The notes beneath the pieces are model-generated. The model was not told the origin of the DNA, searched no databases, and saw only the letters and a list, made by a program, of their open reading frames with translations. The position numbers and the translations under genes were made by a program. Below are positions 50,227 through 60,677 of a stretch of 64,000 nucleotides of DNA, piece by piece (position 1 is the stretch's first letter; every line of letters starts with the position of its first letter). Origin of the DNA: Prostheceraeus crozeri (taxonomy: Eukaryota; Platyhelminthes; Polycladida; Euryleptidae); the NCBI GenBank assembly GCA_907163375.1, contig CAJQUW010005339.1:124001-188000 (forward strand), written 5' to 3'.

Positions 50227-50757
50227 TTATAAATCAATGGTTTGAAAGAGATAAAATAGATACAGCTGGTAACTATCATACAGCGAGCAATGATAACCAT
50301 ACAGGACTTTGGCAGTGTTGAGGTAAGGAGGAAAGAAGCATTGGTTATGAACGTAGCTACTACAACGAACAGACAAAATAGGAACACACAAATCCTTAAA
50401 ACGTTTTGTGACTTCATGATAATGTTGATTCACTCTACTATCCCAAGGTGGGAGCAAAATATCATCAATGATTAGATTGGGAAATACTTTCCTCTCCTTA
50501 CCAGGATTATTACAAAAGATGCGTATAACATTGAAAGCAGCTAACCATCGTTTAAAGTCAATAAGAAGAGCACTCTCACAAGAAAAGCCATAGTCTTGCA
50601 AATATTTCAGATTAAGTCCATGAATGTGTTTTCTCGCCCATTGATCAACATTGGGATCGCAGTTGGCATGTTGATGATAGACACTAACAATCTGATATGT
50701 CCAATTGTTCATAGCAATAGCACTGAGCTCCTGTACAGGTTCACCCTCACAATCCAT
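50227..50757 (-). CDS. DEDDh-type 3'-5' exonuclease-like protein, 176 aa or more (E2)
   Basis: It begins MDCEGEPVQELSAI, the Asp-x-Glu strand of DnaQ-like exonucleases. A middle segment (IRIFCNNPGKE) could be Exo II, and YGYHCSLYDSYQLYLF near the end fits the His-x4-Asp of Exo III. The hydrophobic strand that should precede the Asp is encoded just upstream: an acceptor (ccgttttag) ends at 50,776, and translation from 50,775 gives ASIIIF in frame with the ATG. A spliced ATG exon may therefore supply the true start. Possible roles are proofreading, end processing or RNA degradation. Confidence 0.55.
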   Translation of the reverse strand: MDCEGEPVQELSAIAMNNWTYQIVSVYHQHANCDPNVDQWARKHIHGLNLKYLQDYGFSCESALLIDFKRWLAAFNVIRIFCNNPGKERKVFPNLIIDDILLPPWDSRVNQHYHEVTKRFKDLCVPILSVRCSSYVHNQCFFPPYLNTAKVLYGYHCSLYDSYQLYLFYLFQTIDL

Positions 50758-50809
50758 AAAAATGATGATAGAAGCCTAAAACGGAAATTTACACATCTAA
50801 GGAAACGTT

Positions 50810-50935
50810 CTATAACATATTACAAAATGAAGAATTACATCGATGCTTTTCACGACAAAATACACAAATGATATGATGGCAACGAAGAAGTAAAATGTAT
50901 CTAATAAGACCACGTCTACGACACTCAAAGCACAT
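50810..50935 (-). CDS. Minimal RING-like zinc-finger protein, 41 aa (E2)
   Basis: The whole ORF is a ring: MCFEC, LLRCHHIICVFC, RCNSSFC, i.e. Cys-x2-Cys, Cys-x-His-x2-Cys-x2-Cys, Cys-x4-Cys. The frame extends upstream into the neighbour gene without ATG (to 51,058), so it could also be a spliced 3' exon. The short length lowers confidence, but the metal-site pattern is nearly complete. Confidence 0.45.
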   Translation of the reverse strand: MCFECRRRGLIRYILLLRCHHIICVFCREKHRCNSSFCNML

Positions 50936-50969
50936 AAGCGAATTGTCATAGGGTAGAGTTAGGAAAGGA

Positions 50970-51745
50970 CTAGCAATTCTCCTTCTTTGATTTGCGTTTT
51001 GATGTAGCATTCTTCTCCGACTTGCGCTTCGTACCACTGCTGTTAAGGATTTGATCAATTATGTCGTCCACGTTGGGTGGTTTCGGAATATATAGGATGG
51101 ATTCCATATGCATGGAGAGAGAGGCTATTTTATTATCCTTGTGTCGACCATAATATAGCCCATTCACTTTGAAAAGGATATCCCAAGTACCTTCTCCGAG
51201 CTCATCACATCTGATGGGTATTGAATGATCTCCCTCCTTCTTATAGTAAGTACACCAATGTGATACCGGTAGGCAAATGTGATTACCATCCCAAATCTTT
51301 CTATAGGGAGTATCCTTGTCATCTCTCGCCTTCCACTCTTGAGCAAGAGGAGTAGGAATGTCCATATTTAATGTCACGTACTCCTCAATAATATCAAGTT
51401 GGTGGCGAATGTACGGACTCACGGGGATCAGTATGTAGTCCCCATACTGATTGTGCATTATCTTGACATCCGTGGAAGGGAGCATTCCCGTTTGGAGTAC
51501 TACGCTATGATCATCATAACGCAAGGCTTGTTTAAATTTACGCTGTAGCGGTGTAGGATTATGTACCTTGGATGTTTCTTCCACTGGCCTCAGTTGTAGA
51601 TGATCTGACCGTAGCGAACCTTGTAACGTTTGACCGCCATTTTGTCCTACTAGTGCAGCAGATGGAGTAGATGCCTGAAAATGAAAAAAGATTGTATTAA
51701 GTTTACGTTCAAGGGAGGAGAGGGAGGGAAGTAGCGACTTACCAT
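50970..51745 (-). CDS. Spliced early protein, about 235 aa, unknown (E2)
   Basis: Exon 1 ends with ATG (51,745-51,743) directly followed by GTAAGT; the acceptor TTTTCAG ends at 51,675 and exon 2 (51,674-50,970) continues in frame. The protein starts MASTPSA, has a globular centre (HWCTYYKKEGDHSIPIR, GTWDILFKVNGLYYGRH) and a Lys/Ser-rich nuclear-signal-like tail (RKSEKNATSKRKSKKE). No family is recognised. A TATA box lies about 100 bp upstream, so it is likely the first - strand early gene. Confidence 0.65.
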
Positions 51746-51845
51746 TTTAGTTGGATAATAGAACAGGGAACTAGAGAGAGAGAAAATGTGCGTCCGTCAC
51801 TCGTGTGATTCAACGATGGAATGATTCTCACTGTGGAAGGCTCGC

Positions 51846-51853
51846 TATTTATA
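51846..51853 (-). promoter_or_regulatory. TATA box (TATAAATA) of the right-hand early gene
   Basis: On the - strand, about 30 bp before a CATTCCATC start-like sequence and 101 bp before the ATG exon end at 51,743. Confidence 0.6.
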
Positions 51854-51904
51854 AAGAAATGCTTGATTCTCATTGGATGATGATCCTCATTGGACAATAA
51901 CATC

Positions 51905-52616
51905 AAGTTGATTCCAAATCTGGCATCCGTTTACCAATCCGATAGTTCGTTTTGAAGCTACAGCCCAAAACGTCCCAAATTCTAACTCTGTCGTTTTTCA
52001 CCAATGTCCCAAAATCTTAAATGGCGTCTCACATGTAAACGAAGGCAGATACGAACAAGCCGATTCTTTCACTGAATTTGTCTCACTCTTAGCTTTCAAA
52101 CGAGCTATCGCACGACAAAATCCGTCCACTGGAAGCAAGCTGTCCAGGGGGGGGGACGTCAGCCGAAAATTTTTTCTCTCCGATTTCGCTGGAAACATCC
52201 TTCCTAACCCAAAATTTCACGTAGATTCCGAATCTGGCCTCCGTTTTCTCATCCGATGCTTCGTTTGGACGCTACACACCAAAAACATCACACACTATAG
52301 CCTCAAGACTAATCCTGGCGGTCGCCCACGTCAACCTAGACGGTCGCCCACGTCAACCAGGCGGTCGGACCAACTCACCCGAGTCTCACACTCTGTCGTT
52401 GCAGAGGGGGGGGGACGTCAGCGAACATGTTGTGAACGTGGACCCACCTGGCCGGCACACCACGACAGACCACAACCTCTGTCGTTCCAGAGGGGGGGGG
52501 ACTCAGACACGAAGCACCACGGCGGCCGACCACGACACTCTGCCGTGCCAGAGGGGGGGGGACGCAGCGGTGGCCGCCATCTTGCGCGGTCCAGAAGTGG
52601 AGTTTTGCTTACTACT
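51905..52616 (-). repeat. Right terminal inverted repeat of E2
   Basis: Complement of 28,847-29,595 with three G8-G9 tracts. It lacks the extra 150-bp block and the 294-bp array of the left end. Similarity fades near 51,905-52,010. Ends ...GGAGTTTTGCTTACTACT. Confidence 0.88.
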
Positions 52617-53925
52617 TATACAGAGTAGGGTTCAGCAGTCGGTACGAATATTCAACTCTAACACTCAAAGTGTTATTTCGAGAAGTGATTCTGAATACTC
52701 AAAACAAAATAATTATGTAATAATTTGCACAAATCAAGGAATTTACTAATATATGATATCAAGTCCTCTGCAACTCATTTACTGATTTTCATCAAAAATG
52801 ATAATACTTAGATGCTAAATACCGTAGAGCAACCCATGACAGTATGTACAGGACAAGTCATGCCGACAGAAGAATAGGAAAGATTTCTATTCGCTTTTGT
52901 ATAGATCATGATTGCCTATTTCGTTTCATTGAAGCACTCAGCAATAATCGATAACAATAAAACCACTACAATGAAGTAAGCTCCATGCCATGACAATAAA
53001 GTGGACACACCAAAATAGCACGCATTTTCCTGAGGTACACTTGTCAACGACTGCATCATTGTGTTAGAATCAGTCACAACCGCCAATTCAAGCTCATTGG
53101 TTCTTCATGCACAATTTTGATTCCCCCCCCCGAAGTTCGTACCGTGAGTCACTTTCCATATAGTCAACTTCATATAAAGCAATCTCGTTATATGACTGAA
53201 ATACCACCTATTAGATAAATTTTTCGTTAAATAGACTGTCTTTAAATATGTCAATAAGGTAAAAAAATACAAATCAAACAAAAGACGACAAGATAAGTAG
53301 CAGAGAATATCACTTAGGTGCAGAGACTTCTGTTATGAAAACGCCTGGCAAACTTAATAACAATTAAAAACTTAAGCCGCCTTCTCTCTGCATAAAGTTC
53401 GTATGTATTTGCACACACCGCGCATTCACCAATCACCCCACAATGTTCAGTTCAACAAATAGTAGATATAGGCTGTTAGACAATAACACAGCCCATGAAT
53501 GGTATGATGTTCCATAAACATTCATGCAAGTCGAAATCAGAAAATGGGCATAGTAATTTTATTTTTTTGTTTGAATGAGTTATGAACTTCGAATGAAATT
53601 CATCCACTCAAAAGAAAATGAACATAAGCGCCAATATATTTTCAATATTTATTTTTTGCAGACAATAACACTTGCTGATTCAATGTATTAATTTAGCGTT
53701 AATCCTCCCAAAACAAAATCTATAGCTGACCCAATTAGCAGAAATCATTTATAATGACACAATACAGTCTACAGCATGACACTATAGTCGATTCTTACAG
53801 GATAATATAAATGAGTAAGTCTACAACTACGCAAATTAATGTACATGTATTTAAAAATATGTAATCATGTAGAAAGTTTTTTGTATAGTAACATCCTAGC
53901 TTTACGCAAATAGAGAGTAGTTTAT
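52617..53925. other. Non-coding DNA, nothing recognised
   Basis: No ORF or repeat that I can support. It does not continue the Harbinger sequence found left of E2. Confidence 0.4.
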
Positions 53926-53991
53926 AGTGTGACATCCGGCCGACGCATCGCTCTCGCTTTGCTTCGCTTCGCTTGCGCCGGATGTCACACT
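53926..53991. repeat. Hairpin with perfect 15-bp arms, possible E3 end
   Basis: AGTGTGACATCCGGC (53,926-53,940) pairs with GCCGGATGTCACACT (53,977-53,991) around a loop of ctctcgctttgcttcgcttc-type pyrimidine repeats. It begins with AG like Polinton TIRs and marks the change to AT-rich E3-like sequence. Calling it the E3 terminus is a guess. Confidence 0.5.
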
Positions 53992-55035
53992 TTTTGCGGG
54001 TTTATTTTCAAAAAAATCAAATTTCAAAATCAAAAATTAGGTAGACTTCAAATTACACGTGCCGAAGGGGGGAACAGTTAGGTAGTAGACAAATTTTTCA
54101 AAAAAACAAAAAATCAAAAATATAAGCCGTCACAAAATATCACTAATCTCAAATTTGAGATTACAATTTCTCGACTTAAATCAAAGACCGATCAAGGACA
54201 CACGAAAAATCATAAAATTAAGAATCTCACAATCTAGAATTACAAACGCGAAGCCCTAGAACCTTCGGTTCGATTTTCATTGGCATACATCATGACCGAT
54301 TCAAGGACACCCCAAATATCATAAAAGAAGAGAAAGTCAAATTCATGAATTTGATCCATCTTACAGGTTTTTAAATATATCATGTGACTAATACTATTTC
54401 TTTAAAATGGAAGAAAACAAAAGTGAAAAAGACCCCCCCCCCCCCGCAAGAATATATCCTGTCAATATCATATGACCTAGTTCCAACTAACCCCCTTCCT
54501 ACCCTCTATAATCACAACTTCTAGGGTTCCTCTACTTCTAGGGGACCCTTAAGAAATTTTTTATATAAAATGAACAACATAAATGAGTTATATTAAAATT
54601 AGATGGAACGCAAACTACTAACAATTTCGACCTAAAGAAAATCGCAAATGAATTAGGAAAAAAGAAATATCAAGTTCTAATAGAGACGAATTACAAGTCC
54701 TAAAAAATAAGCCAACAGAACCATCAGTTCCCGAACCATAGTCCATCAAAACCTGTCAATTTCGTAACCAATCTCCAAACTCCAGATGAAAAATTGTACA
54801 TTGGTCAGCAGTAAATGTCTAATAAAAATGAGATAATTACTATTTTGACGTCATAACGGTCTTCCACTACAAACGAAGTAAAAAAATTACTCTAAAATTG
54901 GAACTTATAATACATTTTCAAATTCAAAAACCGGGAACTACTTACTGTGGTCAATTATGTCTTTATGTTTTATATAAATTACAAAACGGATTATCATACC
55001 TTGAATAGTATGTTAGAATTGAATAATAAAATAAT
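53992..55035. other. AT-rich non-coding region with C and GC-hairpin islands
   Basis: No readable gene. A C13 tract lies near 54,432. A hairpin (GAACC ttc GGTTC) at 54,259-54,271 is part of the GC-rich repeat shared with 513 and 61,201, and AGGGTTCC...GGGACCCTT lies near 54,522-54,550. Confidence 0.45.
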
Positions 55036-55039
55036 AATA

Positions 55040-55880
55040 ATACTAATGATAATAAAAAGCTAAGCACAGTTCGTTGTAATTCATTTGATAAAAACTGCCT
55101 CTGATAACCTCATTATCTCAAGTCTTTAATTTCATAAGTAACGGATAAATTTGGATTTATTATACAAATTTCAAATATTTCTTTAGTCCAATAGCAACAA
55201 AGCCATTTCAAAATATTCTTATATTTAAAATATTCTAACACAATCTCCAATTTAAATTTCGGCTTAAGTTATCTGGCAATACGGATTACTCTCCAATTCA
55301 AATTATAATTTCTCGAATATTTTCCTTTCGTATCAAATCATGGTCGTCCAGAAGCATTCTTGATTTCTTCAATACCAGAAATGAACTTTATTATTGTACA
55401 CTTCCACAATTTTCCGTAATAATTTTAACCATTTCTGATTTCCTTGCAGATTAAATTTCTTGAAAATTTTATTTTTACCGACCGAATGAATCTTTCTATT
55501 CAAAACGGCCTTCCCAGCATTTTCAGATTGAATAAAAAAGCCATTTCAAATAGTGACTGAACGTTTCAGTATAAAATTCCGATCCTTTATCAACAAACAA
55601 TTCCTTGGCTTTCTCTACTTTCTTAAAAGATTTCATCAAACGCATATTTAACTGATAGACCACTTTTATTTTAAAGCTTTACCCAAGCATATCGTGTATA
55701 TAAATCTATAACGTCAAGCGTATTGTAGTCCATTTCATTCGGCATATGAATAAGATCACACTCCAAATATCATCTATATTAAATACTTTTACTTATAAAT
55801 ATTTAGGCATTCTATATTCTTTATGAATTTCAGATGCATAAACGCCTGAATTATCGATTTTCATTAAACCCTGTCCGAAA
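55040..55880 (-). pseudogene. Polinton integrase remnant (E3)
   Basis: Across several frames on the - strand the integrase order can be read: NSGVYASEIHKEYRMPKY, then LIHMPNEMDYNTLDVIDLYT with the first catalytic Asp just before it (near 55,760), LFVDKGSEFYTETF with the second Asp (near 55,600), a decayed Glu helix, and a C-terminal SH3-like part (WTKEIFEI, SVTYEIKDL) near 55,090-55,200. Multiple stops and frameshifts. The VDKGSEFY form differs from the SDQGKEF of E2, so the lineages differ. Confidence 0.7.
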
Positions 55881-57459
55881 AAAATTTAGCTTGTAAAGCT
55901 TAACTTAACAAACATTCTTTCAATTATTTTCTCAAAATGTAGGATATTGAATACTATCTATATTTCTTGAATCAGTCTTCCTTATCATCTGCATGTCGAA
56001 GAACTTATATCCATGAATTACGATAAGCTTAATCATGCCTGGTAAGCGGGGGCGGCATCCTACACTAGTTTAATTGGTTCTTCAAACCAGGTTTATTTCG
56101 ATTATTTATTCTCATCCTAGTCTAATATCTAATCGAAGTTCCTGGACCAGAATATGAATGGACCAGGAAGATGTTTTTTTCTTCGAATATTTACTCCAAA
56201 TAAATCCAGGAAAGTTTTCTAATGTTGTTTTTTTGTATATCACCCACCGAAGTGGTATGGAAGCCCCCCCACCCCCCCCAAACTTTGTTCTTGTCACCTC
56301 CAATAAATTCCTGACAATGTGAGTTTTTATTTTTGTTTAATAGAATAATTCAAAAAAATTAAATTAGAATTTTTTAATTTAGTTAACTTTTCGGAATTTC
56401 GAAGAATTCATTTTAAAAAGAAAAAAAAATTTAAAAAAAGATAAAATAAAAATAAATGTATTTTAAAAAAAACCTTATGGGAACCAAAGGATTTCCTGAG
56501 GTTATTACCTTAATCATACTCGGACTTAGATATATTCCAGTAACCATCTTTAGTTTCTTTAATTTCAATTAAATCTATCAACATTGTGGAGAATATTTTT
56601 TAAGAACTCGTTTTTCCATCATCAACTAAATTTTTAATTTTAAACTAATAAAAAGTATCTACTATTCCTTCCACTCCCTAGCAACATTTATCCTAACTTC
56701 TCTGTTTATGGACCGTTTTTGTTTCTTCTTAATAGCTGCCCTTCTTCTGATTATATTTTTATTTAACTGCTTGGACCCAATTACCAGCTGTCCCCACCTG
56801 CTAACAAACTTTCCTGTCGCTGCACAACTATGCCCCACCTATTTATTAGTGGAATTTTAATGGTAAAGAATCCCGCCATTCTTTTTTCTTATTGTAATTT
56901 GCAATTATTCTCTATCATTGGTTTACTTATGTAATACTTTTTTTTATTAATCGTAAATAGTTTTGGGGTATTTTTGTAAACACCTATATACGTAATTTTA
57001 ATGCAACAGTTTTATTATTAATATTTATAACTTTTCGCTTGCGACCTTTTTTAATAAAAAAAATTTTTAAGTTATCAAAAAATTTTAAAATCTATTTCTA
57101 GTTATGGAAAAAATTTCAAGTTAACCAACAAAAAATTTTAATCTATTCTAGTTATTAAAAAAATTTAAGTTACTAAAAAATTTTAAGTTACCAAAAACAT
57201 TTTAAATTCTATTCTAGTTATGGAAAAATTTTTAAAGTTTTAAGAAATTTTTATCCTATTACTAGTTTATGAAAAAAATTTTTAAATTACTTATCGGAGC
57301 GAAGCTCCTCTGGCTTTAGCCTATCGGACCCAAAGGTCTTAAGGTTACTACACGATCCTTACCATCTTTCCCATTAAAGAATTTCAATAGAATATTTTAC
57401 ATCTTATGAGCGAGAATAAAAACCATAAGCAATCAATGAAGTTGTGGAATCGTTCTTTT
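55881..57459. other. AT-rich region without a readable gene
   Basis: Homopolymer-rich sequence with hairpins GGAGC gaa GCTCC (57,296-57,308) and GGACC caaa GGTC just after. A basic Arg/Lys-rich frame on the - strand near 56,690-56,790 may be a scrap of a structural gene. Nothing is firm. Confidence 0.4.
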
Positions 57460-57465
57460 TCAATA

Positions 57466-58757
57466 TTAATTGTTACCATCACAACCATTTTTTAATAATA
57501 TCTTCAAGAATTGTGCACTTAAAATCGAAACAGAAAATTGCGATATAAATGTCTCCAATCTCCAGAAAGTTAAATTGTGGTTGTCAACTCCAAATTCTGT
57601 AACAAAAGATTTCGATAAGAAATCATATCCTTCCAATAAAATTTGATTATTGGTATCATCGAATCTTATTGGGATCAATTGGATATTTCGGGTTTGGAAT
57701 TTAAATGAAACTTGTAAACTTCGAATTGTAGTTTAATATGAAAAAAAATATTTATTTGTTCTTTATTCAAAACTTGGAGAATTATTTCTTTGAAATGTTA
57801 AGTAATAAATATCTTGGAGTATTCGCAGAGTTCTAGTAAAAATGCAGTTAGTTAAAATCTTTTTTGTTCGGAAAAGTTACCTGAACTTAGCAGTACGCTC
57901 TTATAGAAAAATTTACTGGAATTGGGTTTGTTAGTAAATTTAATCCTTTTTTTGCAATAGCTGTTTTCAACCTCTAAACTAGGAGTTAATATGCGTAATC
58001 CACCATTCAAGATCTATCAATTTTTTAAATATGCTTTTTTCCCAGTCTTTACCAAAAAAGATTAATTCATTATTTGCTGTACGATGAATTATTAATTTAA
58101 AATTTTAATTGATAGATATTTTATCCTAATCTAAATATCGAATAATGGAGAAAATGACCAATTAACTGTCTGTTTACTTTTCTTGTTAAATTCACGTCTT
58201 TCTTTATATGCTTCATTATTTGTTTTATTTAAATGTTTTGCAATATTTTCTACATCTTTCGCAATTCCTGCTGCATCTGTTCCAGCGTGAGTTAAATCAT
58301 CAACAATTATACCATCATTAGTATCAGGAAACCAACCTTCGATTTCATACTTTTTATTATTTTCACCAATTGTTACAAATCTAAGCATTGTATCAATTAC
58401 ACCTGGAGAATCACTTATTGTTTCAATATTTTGAGTCTGCAACAAATCTAAACGCATTTTTGTGTGTAAATAATCTTGGAAAAGAAATTATTCTCTAGTG
58501 CAATATTATCGGGTATCTGGTAATGGTGTTGTAAAATTAGCATCACTATATAAAGAATATTCACAGTGTAAAAATGAATCAGGTAAATATAAATAACTCT
58601 GCTGATTATCAACTTCAAAGATTAAATCTCCTCCAGTATTTACTCTACTGGAAGATCCGGGATTCATAGCAATTCTTATATAGTCATTCTTTTTTTGATT
58701 AGAACTGACGAACGGAGGATCGTCTAATCTAAATTTATTTTCGATAAGCGAAGACAT
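57466..58757 (-). pseudogene. Major capsid protein remnant (E3)
   Basis: From ATG at 58,757 the frames give NDYIRIAMNPGSSSRVNTGG, QSYLYLPDSFLHCEYSLY, then in a shifted frame RLDLLQTQNIETISDSPGVI, DTMLRFVT and KQTVNWSFSPLFDI, in the order expected for the N-terminal jelly roll of the second Polinton capsid family. Further down, LEWWITHINPS and the 57,466-57,678 ORF appear to be C-terminal pieces. Frameshifts near 58,480 and 58,130 and several stops inactivate it. Confidence 0.6.
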
Positions 58758-58958
58758 TTTTATAAAAAATAATTTGACTTTTTGTTTTTCTCACAGATAG
58801 AAAAAAAAATTTTACTAAAATATAATTTTAGAATTTTGCTAGACCAGCTCCGCTACAGCTTTGCTGGTTAGACCGAAGGTTGCTGCTCACGCCATTTCCT
58901 CTTATTTCTTCAATTGTTTTTTTTATTATTTTTATTTTTCATTATGTTTACTATTAGA

Positions 58959-58968
58959 CGGAGCTCCG
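58959..58968. repeat. GC-rich hairpin (CGGAGCTCCG) in an AT-rich gap
   Basis: It lies between the capsid remnant and the coiled-coil gene. A second hairpin-like stretch, CCAGC...GCTGG, is at about 58,845-58,866. They belong to the scattered GC hairpins of E3. Confidence 0.5.
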
Positions 58969-59094
58969 CTCCTCAAGGTTTTCCTGCCCCCAACAGCTAT
59001 GTTAGCAATTTTGTTTTTTGTGTCCTCTGAAAGGGGATTTTTTTTTAAATTTTTTAGTTCTTCAGAATCATTTCTAAGTTACGGAATAGCTTTG

Positions 59095-60370
59095 CTAGTT
59101 GTTTAATTCGTTTTGAGACTTGACAGCATTTGATATTGCACTAGCTGTACTACCTATAGCAGTGCTCCTTTTGCAGCAGATGTAATCAAATCTTTATTAT
59201 TTTTAATTAAGTTAACGAATACTTCCAATACCAGAAAAGATGCCAGCCCCTTCTTTTTGACGGCATAATACGTCTTTTCTAGGAACTTTGTGTTCCGACA
59301 GTTTCTACACTATCATAATGGTAACACAGGTTTCTGAGATGGTTCATGAGCAATTTTATTTATTTGATGCAAAATGTTTAAGATTGTGTTTATAAATTAT
59401 AGGCATTTTTTTAGGATTAAATTTGACTTTTGGGAAAAATATCTACGTGTTTTAAAGATTTACGTTTGTGAATGGACAACAACTTCGAGATAACTTTATT
59501 AATTGACTGTTGAACTTTATCTAATTGCGTCAAGCAGCGTGTGATGTACTTTAATTTCTTTTCTATTAACTTGCATTTTCTGCTGATTAATCTTCAATGC
59601 CGTTTTTAAGAGCATTTAAAACTTAATTTTTAAGAACATCTAATTGTCTTTTAACAGAAAAAGCCCTAACTGTTTCTTTATTTTCTTTAGAGTTTTCTTG
59701 TAAATTTTTCTTTAATTCATTTTCTAAATTGATTTCAGATTTTTCATTTTATCAACTTTTTTCATTAAGTGGAGGGGTTTTTTTTTACTTCATTTATTAT
59801 TCTATTCATCTTTTTTCATTTGTTGAGTAATTTTAGAACTCAATTCATCAACACTTTTTTGGAATGTAGTTTTGTAACTGCTTTAAATTTTTTTTTAATT
59901 CTTTAGGTAGTTTTTCTATTTCATTTCTAATTGTTTCTTTTTAATTTTTATCTGTTGTTTATTTTTAATTACAGCAGATTTTAAATTTAAAGAAGTAATA
60001 TTAAAATTTTTGATTGTTCAGAAATCTTTTTAAAAAGTTTTGCTATATCTGCTTCTAGCTCTCTATCCTTTTTATCAAGTTTTAATAATTTTTCGTTTAA
60101 TGATTTGTCATTAATTTAAGCAGCTTTAATTCGTTCATCAGTGGGGAAAAACCAAAAACATCGTTTATATATTTTTCTTTTAAATCATTGATTTGTGTAT
60201 CAACATTATTGTTTTATTTGTTAAACTCTGTATTTTGTTGCGGAAGAATAGAAAGATGCAATGGACCAGATAAAACGTCTACCAGTTTTCATGATATAAT
60301 TTTCTATCTCTATTTCTAATTCACGATTATTCGGGATATATGCACCTCCACCAACATTTGGTAACATCAT
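59095..60370 (-). pseudogene. Large coiled-coil protein with C-terminal hydrophobic helix, decayed (E3)
   Basis: ATG at 60,370 starts MMLPNVGGGAYIPNNRELEI. Then many frames of Lys/Glu/Asn-rich coiled coil follow, and at the end GAGIFSGIGSI, LITSAAKGAL and STASAISNAVKSQ in mixed frames to a TAG at 59,095-59,097. I associate this start and end with one conserved Polinton protein of unknown, probably virion-related role. It is too damaged to be expressed. Confidence 0.5.
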
Positions 60371-60381
60371 TTTTAAAACAA

Positions 60382-60475
60382 TAAAAAAATAAAATTTTTT
60401 CTAATAAAAATAAAAAAATAAAATTTTTTCTAATAAAAATAAAAAAATAAATTTTTTTCTAATAAAAATAAAAAA
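60382..60475. repeat. Short tandem repeat, about 28-bp AT-only unit
   Basis: ataaaattttttctaataaa recurs three to four times between the divergent starts of the coiled-coil gene and the next + strand ORF. Confidence 0.7.
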
Positions 60476-60601
60476 ATGGAAAATCCAAATTTAAAAAAAT
60501 TATATTCGCCCGCATCATCCTGTTCTTCTTATTCGACGAGATCAACGGGATTTGAAAATAAATGTTTTGATTATAATAATAAATCCATGTATAGATGTTA
60601 A
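60476..60601 (+). CDS. Small ORF of 41 aa, unknown (E3)
   Basis: MENPNLKKLYSPASSCSSYS then STRSTGFENK. It is Ser-rich and less AT-biased than its flanks. It may be the N-terminal part of the following gene, separated by a frameshift near 60,600, because no intact start is found for that gene. Confidence 0.35.
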   Translation: MENPNLKKLYSPASSCSSYSTRSTGFENKCFDYNNKSMYRC

Positions 60602-60677
60602 TATTTTATTTCAATTACAAAGCCGAAATATTTAGAGAACAAACTAAAGGTTTTTACCTTTCTATAGAAACTAATTA

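Larger units (their letters stand above)
28847..52616. mobile_element. E2: nearly complete Maverick/Polinton (adintovirus-like) element, 23.8 kb
   Basis: It is bounded by inverted repeats that start AGTAGTAAGC on both sides (28,847 and, complemented, 52,616), like the AG...CT ends of Polintons. Inside are the diagnostic genes: protein-primed PolB, retroviral-type integrase with chromodomain, FtsK/A32 ATPase, adenain-like protease and double-jelly-roll major capsid protein. Most genes are open, so the copy is young. No 6-bp target duplication is visible: cccgat on the left, tataca on the right. Confidence 0.92.

Noticed and set aside
50088-50417. Hydrophobic 109-aa frame on the - strand
   Set aside because: It overlaps the exonuclease-like gene in another frame; hydrophobicity arises from the frame shift of an aromatic-rich region.
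56112-56303. 63-aa ORF with a Gly run on the - strand
   Set aside because: The Gly run comes from a C-tract; low complexity, no neighbours or signature.
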